64,000 nt of DNA from Chryseobacterium gallinarum. Its GTDB lineage: Bacteria > Bacteroidota > Bacteroidia > Flavobacteriales > Weeksellaceae. Below the pieces are notes generated by a model. That model did no database searches, had not been told where the DNA came from, and saw nothing but the letters and a program-made list of their open reading frames with translations. The stretch is taken from the NCBI RefSeq assembly GCF_001021975.1, contig NZ_CP009928.1, forward strand, positions 1,860,001-1,924,000. Reading direction: 5' to 3'. This document shows positions 42,242 through 51,929 of this stretch, piece by piece (position 1 is the stretch's first letter; each line of letters begins with the position of its first letter). The position numbers and the translations under genes are program-made.

Positions 42242-43450
42242 TTATGGATTTATTTTATAGCTGGAAATTTTCCAGTCTCCGTTTACATTTTTAAGTCCGA
42301 ATGTTACTTTCAAAGAAGTTGTCTTTCCGTTTTTGTCTGTTACATCGTAAGTAGCGTTTACACTGGCACCATTGGCATTGGCAGCACTTGTGGTAATGTT
42401 TTTCACACTTACGTTTTTCACCGCTCCAAAGCCGGAATTAGGATTTGAGAACGATTCGTAGCTTCCCCAGCTTGGGTTGTTGGATGCATCGTACGCTGCT
42501 TTTAAATTTTGTGAGCTTACATTATTCAAAAACTTGCTTACCGTATTTTTAGGATCTGCAGAAGGCTGTTTTGGAGTTGCCGGAGCTGCCGGAGCATTAG
42601 TATTGCCAGGTTCTGTTGTGGAAGGTGTTGTAGTGGTTGCCGGATTATTAGGATCCACCACTGCACTTGGCTGTTGGGCGACGGCTGTAGTATCTGTTTT
42701 TGGCACTGCAGGTACTTTTAAAGCGGCAGCGTTGACATCTAGCCCGATTTTTGACATTTTGAATGTTTTGGCAGTTGTTTTTACAGAAACAGTAATGTCA
42801 ATTTTATTATCCACTACTTTTGAAGCAGGAATAGAAGAGAACTTAAGGTTAAAACCTTTAAAATTATTATCCTGCATAAGATTTTTCGCAGTAGAAAGTC
42901 TTACTCCGTTACTGAAAACTTCCAGGGTAGCTTCCAGCCCGGCGCCTGTAAAAGATATGGGATTTCCGGCAGCATCCACCAGTCTTGGAATAATCTGAAT
43001 AGCCGTAGGAGAGCCTGTTCCGTCATCACCTGTAGGTCTCGTAACAAGGCTTAAAGCGCCTGCTTTTACATCATTCGGGTCAGTTTCCTTGGCTTTGTCA
43101 TCCCCGAAGATATTCATTTCTCCCAGTGATGGTGGGGCAGTACTGGCCCATTCGATACCGTTTTTCTTTGCAACTTCGTCTGCCAGAGCCATGATTTCAG
43201 GAACTTTTTTCCCGTTGATCAGTTTTCCAAGGGCTTTTAGCTCGTTGATATCACCATCAGCCTCTACACCAAATGTTTTAAGGATATAAAGAGCTTCATT
43301 AAACTTAATCTGCTTAATGGTTGGAAGACTGGAAGTCATGTCATTGATACTTGACTGCAGTGTTTTAGTATTCGTAGCATCTACATGATCTTTCTTGCAT
43401 GCTGTAAAAAGCAACAGGCTGAAAACAAGTAGAAAAGAAAACTTTTTCAT
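42242..43450 (-). CDS. Lipoprotein with Pro/Thr-rich linker and NTF2-like C-terminus
   Basis: A 402-aa lipoprotein (MKKFSFLLVFSLLLFTACKK). Residues 40-110 are helical (MTSSLPTIKQIKFNEALYIL). A beta-sandwich-like part follows (VDAAGNPISFTGAGLEATLE to KTFKMSKIGLDVNAAAL), then an Ala/Pro/Thr linker (about 255-300). The C-terminal NTF2-like domain of about 100 residues contains SKFLNNVSSQNLKAAYDAS and ends with GDWKISSYKINP. Such domains often act as binding modules in exported proteins. No specific function can be given. It is fused in transcription to apt (zero-base spacing). Confidence 0.75.
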   Translation of the reverse strand: MKKFSFLLVFSLLLFTACKKDHVDATNTKTLQSSINDMTSSLPTIKQIKFNEALYILKTFGVEADGDINELKALGKLINGKKVPEIMALADEVAKKNGIEWASTAPPSLGEMNIFGDDKAKETDPNDVKAGALSLVTRPTGDDGTGSPTAIQIIPRLVDAAGNPISFTGAGLEATLEVFSNGVRLSTAKNLMQDNNFKGFNLKFSSIPASKVVDNKIDITVSVKTTAKTFKMSKIGLDVNAAALKVPAVPKTDTTAVAQQPSAVVDPNNPATTTTPSTTEPGNTNAPAAPATPKQPSADPKNTVSKFLNNVSSQNLKAAYDASNNPSWGSYESFSNPNSGFGAVKNVSVKNITTSAANANGASVNATYDVTDKNGKTTSLKVTFGLKNVNGDWKISSYKINP

Positions 43451-43717
43451 TTTTATTTGGTTTGTTGCAAATTTAGTAAAACCTTTATTAATAGTAAGTT
43501 TTTATTTTTATTTTATGTTTTTTTAGGAGTATGTGCCTGAGATTTATAGATCAGAAGATAAGATGCGAATAATTGCAGAAACCATAGTGACCTGAAAAGA
43601 TTTATTATTTTTCAGATACGAAGATGACAAGTGTGGCGCTCATATAAAAGTTTAGTATGACTAATAGTAGTTACAGCATTCAGTTTTAATCTTAATTTTA
43701 GAAAGGATTTGTGGCAA

Positions 43718-44731
43718 TTATTTATTAGGCTTTTCCTTCAGATCATCTTTAAAAAAGCTGCTGAAAATGGACTGCATATTCGGAAAGGAAGAAGAATTCC
43801 AGAATTGGGTTTTATAATTGCTGTAATCTTTATTGAATTTTACTTTTTCAATATCTTTTTCATCACTAAAGCTTAATTCAGCAGGATAAAAATTATTGTA
43901 TGTAATAATCTGGTTATAGTCGGTTTCGCTTTTGTGTTTTAGTTTTAAGGAAATAACCTCGTTGTATTCTAAAAAATCTTTTAGGCTTTTTTCTGAATTT
44001 TTTTCAAAAGACATATTAAGGATGGTCCTGAGATCAAAGATCCTGAATCCGAAAATAGAGAATTCTTTTTGCTGTAGAGCTTCTCCTGTTACTTCAAGCT
44101 GATCTTTATGATCTCCTTTCAATTCTTTTATGACATTTCTTTTTGTCTTATACTCTTCAGGATTTCCTACGTACTTAAGCTCTGGCAGTCGTAGAGAGCT
44201 GCTGGTGTCCCACGAGGATACTATTTTTTTTTCATTTTTAGCATCTGCTAAATGAAATATCCTGTATTGTTCAATATTTGCACTCTTCAGTTTTTTTGTT
44301 TTGTTGTCAAAAATATACGTTATAACCCCGTCCGTATAGCTATTTAGTCTGTTATTCATCGTTACATAGGCATTAAAGTTTCCTTTTATATGAATATATT
44401 TGGCAGGTTTACTATTCTTGATAATGATGGTTTCAATTTCTTTAAACTGATCATTAATCCTGATCACGTCTTTATCCATATCCGAATAAGAAAGGCTAGC
44501 CACCGGGAAACTGTTATAAACGATCTGGAATTTTTCCTGAGAAGGAGATAGTGTTTGCTTTTCAATTTTCCCGTCAATATCGGAATAGGCAAGAATATTT
44601 CCGTCTTTTCCAAATACGGAAACTTTGGGAAGAGGTTTATTGGTCTTTTCAGAGATGAAAGTAATGGTTTGAGCGTTTGCGAAAACAGAGACCAGGATGA
44701 GCATGATACAAAACAGGTATATTCTTTTCAT
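43718..44731 (-). CDS. Exported protein with carboxypeptidase-regulatory-like N-terminal domain
   Basis: A 337-aa exported protein (signal MKRIYLFCIMLILVSVFANAQ; the ATG at 44731 is preferred over an in-frame 44818 that adds 29 hydrophilic residues). The first mature 80 residues (ITFISEKTNKPLPKVSVFGK, AYSDIDGKIE) look like a CarboxypepD_reg-like beta-sandwich of the kind in front of TonB-dependent receptors. The remainder has YIHIKGNFNAYVTMNNRLNS and a repetitive charged end. The family is common in flavobacteria but uncharacterised. Monocistronic. Confidence 0.75.
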   Translation of the reverse strand: MKRIYLFCIMLILVSVFANAQTITFISEKTNKPLPKVSVFGKDGNILAYSDIDGKIEKQTLSPSQEKFQIVYNSFPVASLSYSDMDKDVIRINDQFKEIETIIIKNSKPAKYIHIKGNFNAYVTMNNRLNSYTDGVITYIFDNKTKKLKSANIEQYRIFHLADAKNEKKIVSSWDTSSSLRLPELKYVGNPEEYKTKRNVIKELKGDHKDQLEVTGEALQQKEFSIFGFRIFDLRTILNMSFEKNSEKSLKDFLEYNEVISLKLKHKSETDYNQIITYNNFYPAELSFSDEKDIEKVKFNKDYSNYKTQFWNSSSFPNMQSIFSSFFKDDLKEKPNK

Positions 44732-44823
44732 GGCAATATTTGTTTGGTGTTTACTATTAAACCAGACTTTAATGTAAAGGGATGAAAGTAACCTAAAAGG
44801 GCGTCCTGTCCACATCATTGTAC

Positions 44824-44857
44824 AAAAAAAGACTGATCGTTTAACAATCAGTCTTTT
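44824..44857 (-). terminator. Terminator of the act operon
   Basis: An 11-bp stem (aaaagactgat 44827-44837 / atcagtctttt 44847-44857, 9-base loop) is followed on the minus strand by T's. It starts 25 bases after the actF stop and ends the six-gene operon. Confidence 0.85.
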
Positions 44858-44881
44858 AGAATTTTATTTTGTTACAAGCCC

Positions 44882-46213
44882 TTAAAAAGGATACTCATAA
44901 ATTTCAGATTCGTGTAAGAATGGGTTTCCTGTAGGAATCAACTTCAGTTTAGATAAAGCTGAAAGTACAGTAAACATAAATAATCCGGCTACGAATAGGA
45001 TCGCTCCTAAGATTAATAAGAATACTTCAGGAGTTTTCCAGTATGGTCCTACGGTTCCAGGCATTACCATGTTGAAGTAATCCAGGATGTGTCCTAAAAG
45101 AACTACTACAGCCATTGTAGTTACTACTTTGTAGTTTCTCTTGATGCTGCTGCTTACTAATACCAATAGTGGTAACAAGAAGTTGATGATCAGCATTGGT
45201 AAGAAAGTAGGAGAGTAGTGCTGGAATCTTCCGAAGAAGTAATTAACCTCTTCCGGTACGTTAGCATACCAGTAAAGCATGAACTGAGCAAACCATGTAT
45301 ACGTCCAAAGCATACTTGTAGCGAAAAGGAATACTCCTAAATCGTGTAAGTGGTTGTCATTGAACTGTGGTAAGAAACCATTTTTCTTAAGATAAACACT
45401 TAACAGAATGATTACAGCAATACCACTTGAAAGGCAGCTAACCATTGAATACCAGATATACATTGTAGAATACCAGTGAGGGTCAATAGACATCAACCAG
45501 TCCCAAGCCCAGGCTGCAGATGCAAATCCGAAGAATGCGATGTATCCTACTGACCATCTGTAAAGCATTTGATACTCTACTTTAGACTTGGTTTCGTCTA
45601 CTTTCTTAGACTGAGCCTTTAATTTCCAGGCAAAGAATGAAGCACCGATCACGTAGATCAAAGTTCTTACTGCATAGAAAGGTATATTTAAGAATTTTTT
45701 CTTCTCGAATAAGATCACATCAAAATGCGGAGAATCCGGATTTGTCAATTCAGGGTCCATCCAGTGGAATAAATGACCATTATGAGTGATGTTTAAGATC
45801 ATCAGGATTACTAAGATTGCACCACCGTAAGGAATGTAAGAAGCAATAGCTTCCATTACTCTTGTAATGATGATTGGCCATCCTGCGTGGGCAGCGTGCT
45901 GAATAGAATAGAAGAACAATACGCAGCAGCTTACTCCAAAGAAAAATACAGCTACAAAATGTATTGCTGCTAAAGGCTGGTTGTGTACCTGCATGGTAGC
46001 ATGCTCAAGGTGAGCTGCGTGATCCTGAGGTCCAACCATTTCACTTGAGTGTGTAGGTGCTGTATGACCGGAAGCATGAACAGCTTCCATCATGTGTTCT
46101 ATCTGCTCAGTAGAAATTCCTTTGTTCATAAAGAAACCAATACCGAAAAGAACTAAACCTACAACAAGAAGTATTATAGAAGTTGATTTTAATTTTGGTG
46201 AAAAACTATACAT
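44882..46213 (-). CDS. actF: Alternative complex III subunit ActF
   Basis: A 443-aa membrane protein with about ten TM segments, homologous in build to ActC (NrfD-like). An N-terminal TM (IILLVVGLVLFGIGFFM) is followed by a His-rich loop (HMMEAVHASGHTAPTHSSEM). Later segments include ACIII-typical SWAYDWLM-like AAWAWDWLMSIDPHWYSTMY and MLWTYTWFAQFMLYWYANVP. It is part of the quinol:cytochrome c oxidoreductase in the inner membrane, probably in proton translocation. It lies 8 bases after actE and is the last gene of the operon. Confidence 0.93.
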   Translation of the reverse strand: MYSFSPKLKSTSIILLVVGLVLFGIGFFMNKGISTEQIEHMMEAVHASGHTAPTHSSEMVGPQDHAAHLEHATMQVHNQPLAAIHFVAVFFFGVSCCVLFFYSIQHAAHAGWPIIITRVMEAIASYIPYGGAILVILMILNITHNGHLFHWMDPELTNPDSPHFDVILFEKKKFLNIPFYAVRTLIYVIGASFFAWKLKAQSKKVDETKSKVEYQMLYRWSVGYIAFFGFASAAWAWDWLMSIDPHWYSTMYIWYSMVSCLSSGIAVIILLSVYLKKNGFLPQFNDNHLHDLGVFLFATSMLWTYTWFAQFMLYWYANVPEEVNYFFGRFQHYSPTFLPMLIINFLLPLLVLVSSSIKRNYKVVTTMAVVVLLGHILDYFNMVMPGTVGPYWKTPEVFLLILGAILFVAGLFMFTVLSALSKLKLIPTGNPFLHESEIYEYPF

Positions 46214-46221
46214 TTCTTTTC

Positions 46222-46911
46222 TTATTTTTTAGTTTCGGTAGTTGTTTCAGTCGCTGGTGCCGCCGCCGCTGTAGCTGCTGCCGGTGCTGCTGCTCCTTTT
46301 TTGAAAGCACTCATCACATACATAGCCACTCTCCATCTATCACCAGGGTTTAGCTGTCCGGCATAAGATCCCATCGCGTTTCTACCGTTTGTTAATACAT
46401 AATGAACAGATCCTACAGTAAGCTCTCTGTCAGCATAGTTTGGTACCCCGGAGAATGCTCCGCTTTGCACGATAGGTCCTTGTCCATCACCTCCTGTTCC
46501 GTGACAAGCAGCACAGGTGTGGTCAAACAATACTTTACCTCTTTCAATATCCTTGGCTGCATTAGCCGGGTTCAGAGGAGATACTGTCAGTTTCTTGGAA
46601 GCATCATATCCCGCGTTGTATTCATCTACATTCTTAGGAAGTAAGCTTTCTTCAAAAACTCCATCTTTATTCTGAGGAACTGATCCTTCTACAGGAGAAA
46701 GACCTGTTGCTCCATTATTTTTAACGAAAGCCGGAATTTCATTTTCATGATCTGAATAAGCATCCTGAGCTTTCATCAACGGATCGTAAGCTACCGGAAA
46801 ATACATGTCCGGAAAATAAACCAATGGAGTGTTCTCCTTTGGTCCGCAAGAGTTAAGTAAAACTGTTGTTAAACCTAAAACTGCTGTAATTCTTAATACA
46901 TTTTTTTTCAT
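46222..46911 (-). CDS. actE: Alternative complex III cytochrome c subunit ActE
   Basis: A 229-aa monohaem cytochrome c lipoprotein (MKKNVLRITAVLGLTTVLLNSC). The haem motif is HTCAACHGTGGDGQG, with the distal Met likely in NGRNAMGSYAGQ near the end of the domain (about 125-205). VYFPDMYFPVAYDP near the N-terminus is typical of ActE. A C-terminal Ala/Thr tail follows. The ATG at 46911 is chosen because it follows the actD stop by one base; an ATG at 46920 in the same frame overlaps actD. Confidence 0.92.
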   Translation of the reverse strand: MKKNVLRITAVLGLTTVLLNSCGPKENTPLVYFPDMYFPVAYDPLMKAQDAYSDHENEIPAFVKNNGATGLSPVEGSVPQNKDGVFEESLLPKNVDEYNAGYDASKKLTVSPLNPANAAKDIERGKVLFDHTCAACHGTGGDGQGPIVQSGAFSGVPNYADRELTVGSVHYVLTNGRNAMGSYAGQLNPGDRWRVAMYVMSAFKKGAAAPAAATAAAAPATETTTETKK

Positions 46912-46912
46912 T

Positions 46913-47434
46913 TTAAGCATCTTTAACAGTTATTTCTTCAACTCCAGTTTCAATAAGTAACTGCTTTACAGATTCTACATCATCAGTTACAAATTCCATC
47001 ATGAATTTATCATCAGTAGTTCTTGGATCCGGGTTCTGAGCTGGAGCTCCTGGATACATTTTGTTTCTAACCAGGAAAGTTAAAGACATCATGTGAGCTG
47101 CACAGAATACCATTAATTCGAACATTGGAACTACGAATGCCGGCATGTTGTGTCCCCAGTCAAAAGCTGGTTTACCACCGATATTCTGAGGCCAGTCGTG
47201 GTTCATTACGTACCATGTTAAAGTAGCACCAATGGTAACTCCATAACAAGCGTAGATGAAAGCAGCATCAGAAATTCTGGTTTTCTTTAACCCTAAAGCC
47301 TTATCTAGTCCGTGAACCGGAAACGGAGTATAAACCTCGTTTATTTTGATTCCTTTATCGTTGAATGCTTTAACGCCGTTCATCAAATCGTCGTCGTCCG
47401 CATAAAGTCCGTATACAATTTTAGTGGTGCTCAT
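46913..47434 (-). CDS. actD: Alternative complex III subunit ActD (DUF3341)
   Basis: A 173-aa membrane subunit with two TM helices (AFIYACYGVTIGATLTWYVM and VPMFELMVFCAAHMMSLTFL). The N-terminus (KIVYGLYADDDDLMNGVKAF) and the segment EVYTPFPVHGLDKALGLKKT are diagnostic of DUF3341/ActD. The ATG at 47434 is preferred: homologues start at MSTTKIVYG. It overlaps the actC end by 14 bases, so translation is coupled. Confidence 0.93.
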   Translation of the reverse strand: MSTTKIVYGLYADDDDLMNGVKAFNDKGIKINEVYTPFPVHGLDKALGLKKTRISDAAFIYACYGVTIGATLTWYVMNHDWPQNIGGKPAFDWGHNMPAFVVPMFELMVFCAAHMMSLTFLVRNKMYPGAPAQNPDPRTTDDKFMMEFVTDDVESVKQLLIETGVEEITVKDA

Positions 47435-48818
47435 CTCCTTCTTTTGCTTTATAAGTTTCACCTGAGATTTTCAAAATCGATTTTAATTCAGCCTGTGCAA
47501 TTACAGGGAATGTTCTTGCGTATAATAAGAATAATACAGAGAAGAATCCGATTGTTCCTAAGTATACCCCCACATCAATGATCGTTGGCTTAAACATTGT
47601 CCATGATCCTGGTAAGTAGTCTCTTGAAAGGTTGATAACGATGATATCAAAACGCTCAAACCACATACCGATGTTGATGATCAATGCAACGATGAATGTC
47701 CAGATAATATTCGTTCTTAGTCTCTTGAACCAGAAAGAAGCAGGAACAACAAGGTTACAGATGATCAATGACCAGAATGCCCACCAGTAAGGACCTACAG
47801 CAGCACCCGGAGAAAGATACGTAAAGTCTTCAAATCTGGATCCTGAGTACCATCCGATGAAATATTCAGTTGCGTAAGCTACAGTTACCATACCACCCGT
47901 TAAGATGATTACGATGTTCATGATTTCGATATGATACATGGTAATATATTCTTCTAAGTGACAAACTTTTCTTGCAACCAACAATAAGGTCTGTACCATT
48001 GCAAATCCTGAGAAGATCGCACCGGCAACGAAGTAAGGAGGGTAGATTGTAGAGTGCCATCCTTTAATTACTGAAGTCGCGAAGTCGAAGGATACGGTAG
48101 TGTGTACTGAGAATACAAGTGGAGTTGCCAAACCTGCAAGAACCAAAGAAAGTTCTTCGAATCTTTGCCAGTGCTTTGCTTTACCACCCCAACCGAATGC
48201 AAGGAATGTATAAATTTTCTTCGTCCAAGGAGTCTTAGCTCTATCTCTGATCATTGCAAAGTCAGGGATAAGTCCCATGAACCAGAATACAGTTGATACT
48301 GAGAAATACGTGGAGATTGCAAATACGTCCCAAAGTAGAGGAGAGTTAAAGTTCCCCCAAAGAGAACCGAATTGGTTTGGTAATGGGAATACCCAATATC
48401 CAACCCAAACTCTACCCATGTGAATTACCGGGAAGATTGCCGCCTGTACCACCGCAAAGATCGTCATCGCCTCTGCAGATCTGTTTACAGACATTCTCCA
48501 TCTCTGTCTAAATAATAATAATACCGCTGAGATTAAGGTTCCGGCGTGACCAATACCTACCCACCATACGAAGTTGGTAATATCCCAACCCCAGTTAATA
48601 GTTCTATTAAGCCCCCATGCTCCAATACCTGTTCCGATAGTATAAGCGATACATCCGAACCCGTAGATGAATAGAACTAAGGCAGCATATAATGAGATCC
48701 ACCATAATTTACCTGCTCTTTCTTCGATAGGTCGTGCAATATCTTCTGTGATATCGTGATAAGTTTTGTGACCAATAATTAGAGGTTCCCTTATCGGAGC
48801 TTCGTAATGTCCTGACAT
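47421..48818 (-). CDS. actC: Alternative complex III quinol-binding subunit ActC (NrfD-like)
   Basis: A 465-aa membrane protein with about ten TM segments. Recognisable segments are NWGWDITNFVWWVGIGHAGT near the first helices, FRQRWRMSVNRSAEAMTIFA, LPNQFGSLWGNFNSPLLWDV and VHTTVSFDFATSVIKGWHST. It is the NrfD-like subunit that, with ActB, forms the quinol oxidation site. Length and order match the family. It follows actB by 25 bases. Confidence 0.96.
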   Translation of the reverse strand: MSGHYEAPIREPLIIGHKTYHDITEDIARPIEERAGKLWWISLYAALVLFIYGFGCIAYTIGTGIGAWGLNRTINWGWDITNFVWWVGIGHAGTLISAVLLLFRQRWRMSVNRSAEAMTIFAVVQAAIFPVIHMGRVWVGYWVFPLPNQFGSLWGNFNSPLLWDVFAISTYFSVSTVFWFMGLIPDFAMIRDRAKTPWTKKIYTFLAFGWGGKAKHWQRFEELSLVLAGLATPLVFSVHTTVSFDFATSVIKGWHSTIYPPYFVAGAIFSGFAMVQTLLLVARKVCHLEEYITMYHIEIMNIVIILTGGMVTVAYATEYFIGWYSGSRFEDFTYLSPGAAVGPYWWAFWSLIICNLVVPASFWFKRLRTNIIWTFIVALIINIGMWFERFDIIVINLSRDYLPGSWTMFKPTIIDVGVYLGTIGFFSVLFLLYARTFPVIAQAELKSILKISGETYKAKEGDEHH

Positions 48819-48843
48819 TTTTTACCTATTTATTATTTAAACT

Positions 48844-51800
48844 TTATTTTTCTACTCTGTTTCTTACTTTAGTGTGATAGAACACATTTGGTTTTGTTCC
48901 GATCTCCTCCAGTAAATAATATCTTCTGTTTGAAGCATATAGCTTTCTTACTTCAGAATCTTTATCATTCATGTCTCCAAATGTCATTGCACCAGTAGAA
49001 CAAGCTTTAGAACAAGCAGTCTGGAATTCACCATCCTTCACTTTTCTTCCCTCTTTCTTAGCCTCAAGAATAGTATTCTGAGTCATTTGGATACACATTG
49101 AACATTTCTCCATTACCCCTCTGGTTCTTACAACTACATCCGGGTTAAGTACCATTCTTCCTAAATCATTGTTCATGTTGAAATCGAACTTGTCATTTAG
49201 GTTATAAGTAAACCAGTTGAAACGTCTTACTTTGTACGGACAGTTGTTTGCACAATATCTTGTACCGATACATCTGTTGTAAGCCATATGGTTTTGACCT
49301 TGCTTACCGTGTGAAGTAGCCGCTACCGGACATACAGTTTCACATGGAGCGTGGTTACAGTGCTGACACATTACCGGCTGGAAGATTACATCCGGATTAT
49401 CAGCAGGATGGTTCAATGCTCCACCTTCTTTATTGAATGCAGTACCGTATAATTCTGGTACAGCCATTCCTTCTTTTAATCCTTCATATACTTCTACAGT
49501 TTGTCTTGAAGAATAGTAACGGTCAATTCTTAACCAGTACATATCTCTGGACATCCTTACTTCCGCTTTACCTACTACAGGAACGTTATTTTCAGCCTGA
49601 CAGGCAATAATACATGCTCCACAACCTGTACAAGAGTTCAGGTCAATTGATAAGTTGAAGTGAGGTCCGTCCGTATCATCAAATGCATCCCAAAGGTCAA
49701 TTTTTCTTGCTGGAAGAGCCCCACTGATCGTGTGGTATTCCAAAGGTTTATTCCACCCTTTGTGCTCATCATCGAAAGCTACGTTGATAAAGTCTGCTAA
49801 AGGAACTTCTTTAGCGATTTCATAACGGCCCATTAATGTATTTTGAAGCTGGATACCTGCAAACTCATGCTCTTCTCCTGTTTTTTCGATCTTAACACCT
49901 GAAACAACAAGGTTAGAACCATCGAATAACGGATAAGCATTTACACCGGTATCTGCCGTAGCTCCTGAGTTTTTCTTACCATAACCAAGGGCAAGACCTA
50001 CAGATCCTTCCGCTTGTCCCGGTTGTACGAATACAGGAACGTCTTTTATGGTTACTCCGTTTACAGTAAGGTTTACGATAGAACCATCCAGCTGCATTCT
50101 CGCATTAAGATCGTTATCGATTCCAAACTTTTCTGCATCTTTTGGAGAAATTGTTAAATAATTATCCCAGGACATTCTTGTGATTGGATCTGGTAACTCC
50201 TGTAGCCAAGGGTTGTTGGCCTGAGTACCATCTCCCATAGATGTCTTAGTGTACAATACCAGCTCTAATTCTGAAGGTTTGAAGTTCCCTAATTCAGCAA
50301 CAGCCTGTGCAGCGTTTCCACCAGCGTAAGACAGTGTTGTAGAATTAGTAGAAGCATTGATACCGTTATATAATGCTTTATTGAATGAAGTACCTCCTAA
50401 AAGAGAAGCTGCATTTGCTTTTAAATAATCATAGTAGTTGTTCGCAGCGTTGTTTTTACCATTCTTCCACACCAATAGAGACTCTTCAATCTGTCTTGAT
50501 TTGTAGATTTTCTGGATAGTAGGCTGCATTAATGAATATACTCCTGTCTGTGGTTCGATATCTCCCCAAGACTCAAGCCAGTTGGCTACCGGAATTACAG
50601 CTTTCGCTGCTTTGTACATTTCATTCTTTTTATCTGCTACAGCAATTACATAAGGAACTTTTGACAAAGATTTTTTGAAATCTTCTCCTTTTGGATGAGA
50701 GTAGATAGGGTCTACATTGTTGGCGATCAATACGCCAACCTGGCCACCATTTACCCATCCCAGGAATTCCTGGTATCTTGCACCATCAAATTCTTTAAGG
50801 AAGTTAGCCTTACCTGTGAAAGCTACTGAACCTAGTTTTTGGTTGATTAAGTGTGCTAAAACTTGTGCTCCTTTGGAACCATCTGCGAAAACAACAGCTT
50901 TGCTTCCTTTTGCTTTCAGTTCGTTGGCAATTTCAGTAGCTGTCTTATCTGAAGTTCCGCCACCTACGATTGCATTGTAAACCTCCACTAATGTTTTGTT
51001 TACTGCACTTGGTTTTAATCTGTATCTTGAATCAGCGTTAGCACCCGTTAATGACATATTGGATTCCACCTGGATGTGTCTCAACATGTTTGGTCCCGGT
51101 TTTCTAGCAGCTGCATAAGAAGTTTCTAAGCTTGAAGCATTATAATCTCCTAAGAAATCAGCCTGGAAAGAAACTACCAATTCGGATCCTTTAAGATCAT
51201 AAACAGGCAAAGCTCTTTGTCCGAATACTTCCTGAGCTGCATCCAGTTGTGCAGAGTAAGGGAAAGCATCATAAGTTACTAATTCTGCAGTAGGATATTT
51301 TGCTTTGAATTCAGCGAATAACTTTTTGAAAGTAGGTGAAGCAAAAGAGTGTGATAAAACCACAATCTTTTTGCCTGATGCCTTAGCTTCTTCCAAACCT
51401 TTGATAACAAAACTGTCTACTTTATCGAAAGTTTCGTCTTTCCCGTCTAATTTTGGCTGCTTTACTTTATCATTATCATAAAGAGAAAGTACACTTGCCT
51501 GAGCTCTTGCGTTAGTTTTACCTAAGTCGCCACCAGCCGGGTTAGGTTCTATTTTGATAGGTCTACCTTCACGGGTTTTTACTAAAACACTGGCAAAGTC
51601 GAAACCATCAAAGAATGTTGAAGCGTAATAATTGGGGATTCCCGGAATAATATCATGTGGTTTTACCACGTAAGGAATCGTTTTGATTACCGGAGCTTCA
51701 CAGGCAGCTAATGTTACAGCTGCTGTAGAGAATCCTAATAATTTTAAGAAATCTCTTCTTGAAGTACTTGATCCGTTTTTCTCAGCATCTCCAAGGAAAT

Positions 51801-51906
51801 CTTCTACCGGAATTTCTTCCTGAAACTCTTTCTGAGCCAGCTTATTATTTAAAGCCGGATCTTTAAGTTCATGAATACTTCTGAATTGTATTTTGTTTGA
51901 AGCCAT
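48844..51906 (-). CDS. actB: Alternative complex III Fe-S/molybdopterin-like subunit ActB
   Basis: A 1020-aa periplasm-facing protein. The Tat-type signal is STSRRDFLKLLGFSTAA followed by a lipid-attachment Cys (AACEAPV). Residues about 90-700 have the molybdopterin-oxidoreductase fold but, as in other ActB proteins, without cofactor. The C-terminal part carries ferredoxin-like cluster motifs: CTGCGACIIACQAENNVP, CQHCNHAPCETVCPVAATS, RYCANNCPYKVRRFNW, CSMCIQMTQ and CSKACSTGAMTF. It passes electrons from the quinol site to the haems of ActA. It lies 23 bases after actA. Confidence 0.96.
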   Translation of the reverse strand: MASNKIQFRSIHELKDPALNNKLAQKEFQEEIPVEDFLGDAEKNGSSTSRRDFLKLLGFSTAAVTLAACEAPVIKTIPYVVKPHDIIPGIPNYYASTFFDGFDFASVLVKTREGRPIKIEPNPAGGDLGKTNARAQASVLSLYDNDKVKQPKLDGKDETFDKVDSFVIKGLEEAKASGKKIVVLSHSFASPTFKKLFAEFKAKYPTAELVTYDAFPYSAQLDAAQEVFGQRALPVYDLKGSELVVSFQADFLGDYNASSLETSYAAARKPGPNMLRHIQVESNMSLTGANADSRYRLKPSAVNKTLVEVYNAIVGGGTSDKTATEIANELKAKGSKAVVFADGSKGAQVLAHLINQKLGSVAFTGKANFLKEFDGARYQEFLGWVNGGQVGVLIANNVDPIYSHPKGEDFKKSLSKVPYVIAVADKKNEMYKAAKAVIPVANWLESWGDIEPQTGVYSLMQPTIQKIYKSRQIEESLLVWKNGKNNAANNYYDYLKANAASLLGGTSFNKALYNGINASTNSTTLSYAGGNAAQAVAELGNFKPSELELVLYTKTSMGDGTQANNPWLQELPDPITRMSWDNYLTISPKDAEKFGIDNDLNARMQLDGSIVNLTVNGVTIKDVPVFVQPGQAEGSVGLALGYGKKNSGATADTGVNAYPLFDGSNLVVSGVKIEKTGEEHEFAGIQLQNTLMGRYEIAKEVPLADFINVAFDDEHKGWNKPLEYHTISGALPARKIDLWDAFDDTDGPHFNLSIDLNSCTGCGACIIACQAENNVPVVGKAEVRMSRDMYWLRIDRYYSSRQTVEVYEGLKEGMAVPELYGTAFNKEGGALNHPADNPDVIFQPVMCQHCNHAPCETVCPVAATSHGKQGQNHMAYNRCIGTRYCANNCPYKVRRFNWFTYNLNDKFDFNMNNDLGRMVLNPDVVVRTRGVMEKCSMCIQMTQNTILEAKKEGRKVKDGEFQTACSKACSTGAMTFGDMNDKDSEVRKLYASNRRYYLLEEIGTKPNVFYHTKVRNRVEK

Positions 51907-51929
51907 TTATACTTCTAATTTTTTAGTTA

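Noticed and set aside
42477..42998. Open frame on the plus strand opposite the lipoprotein gene
   Set aside because: It is the antisense of an Ala/Pro/Thr-rich coding region; it has no RBS or family match.
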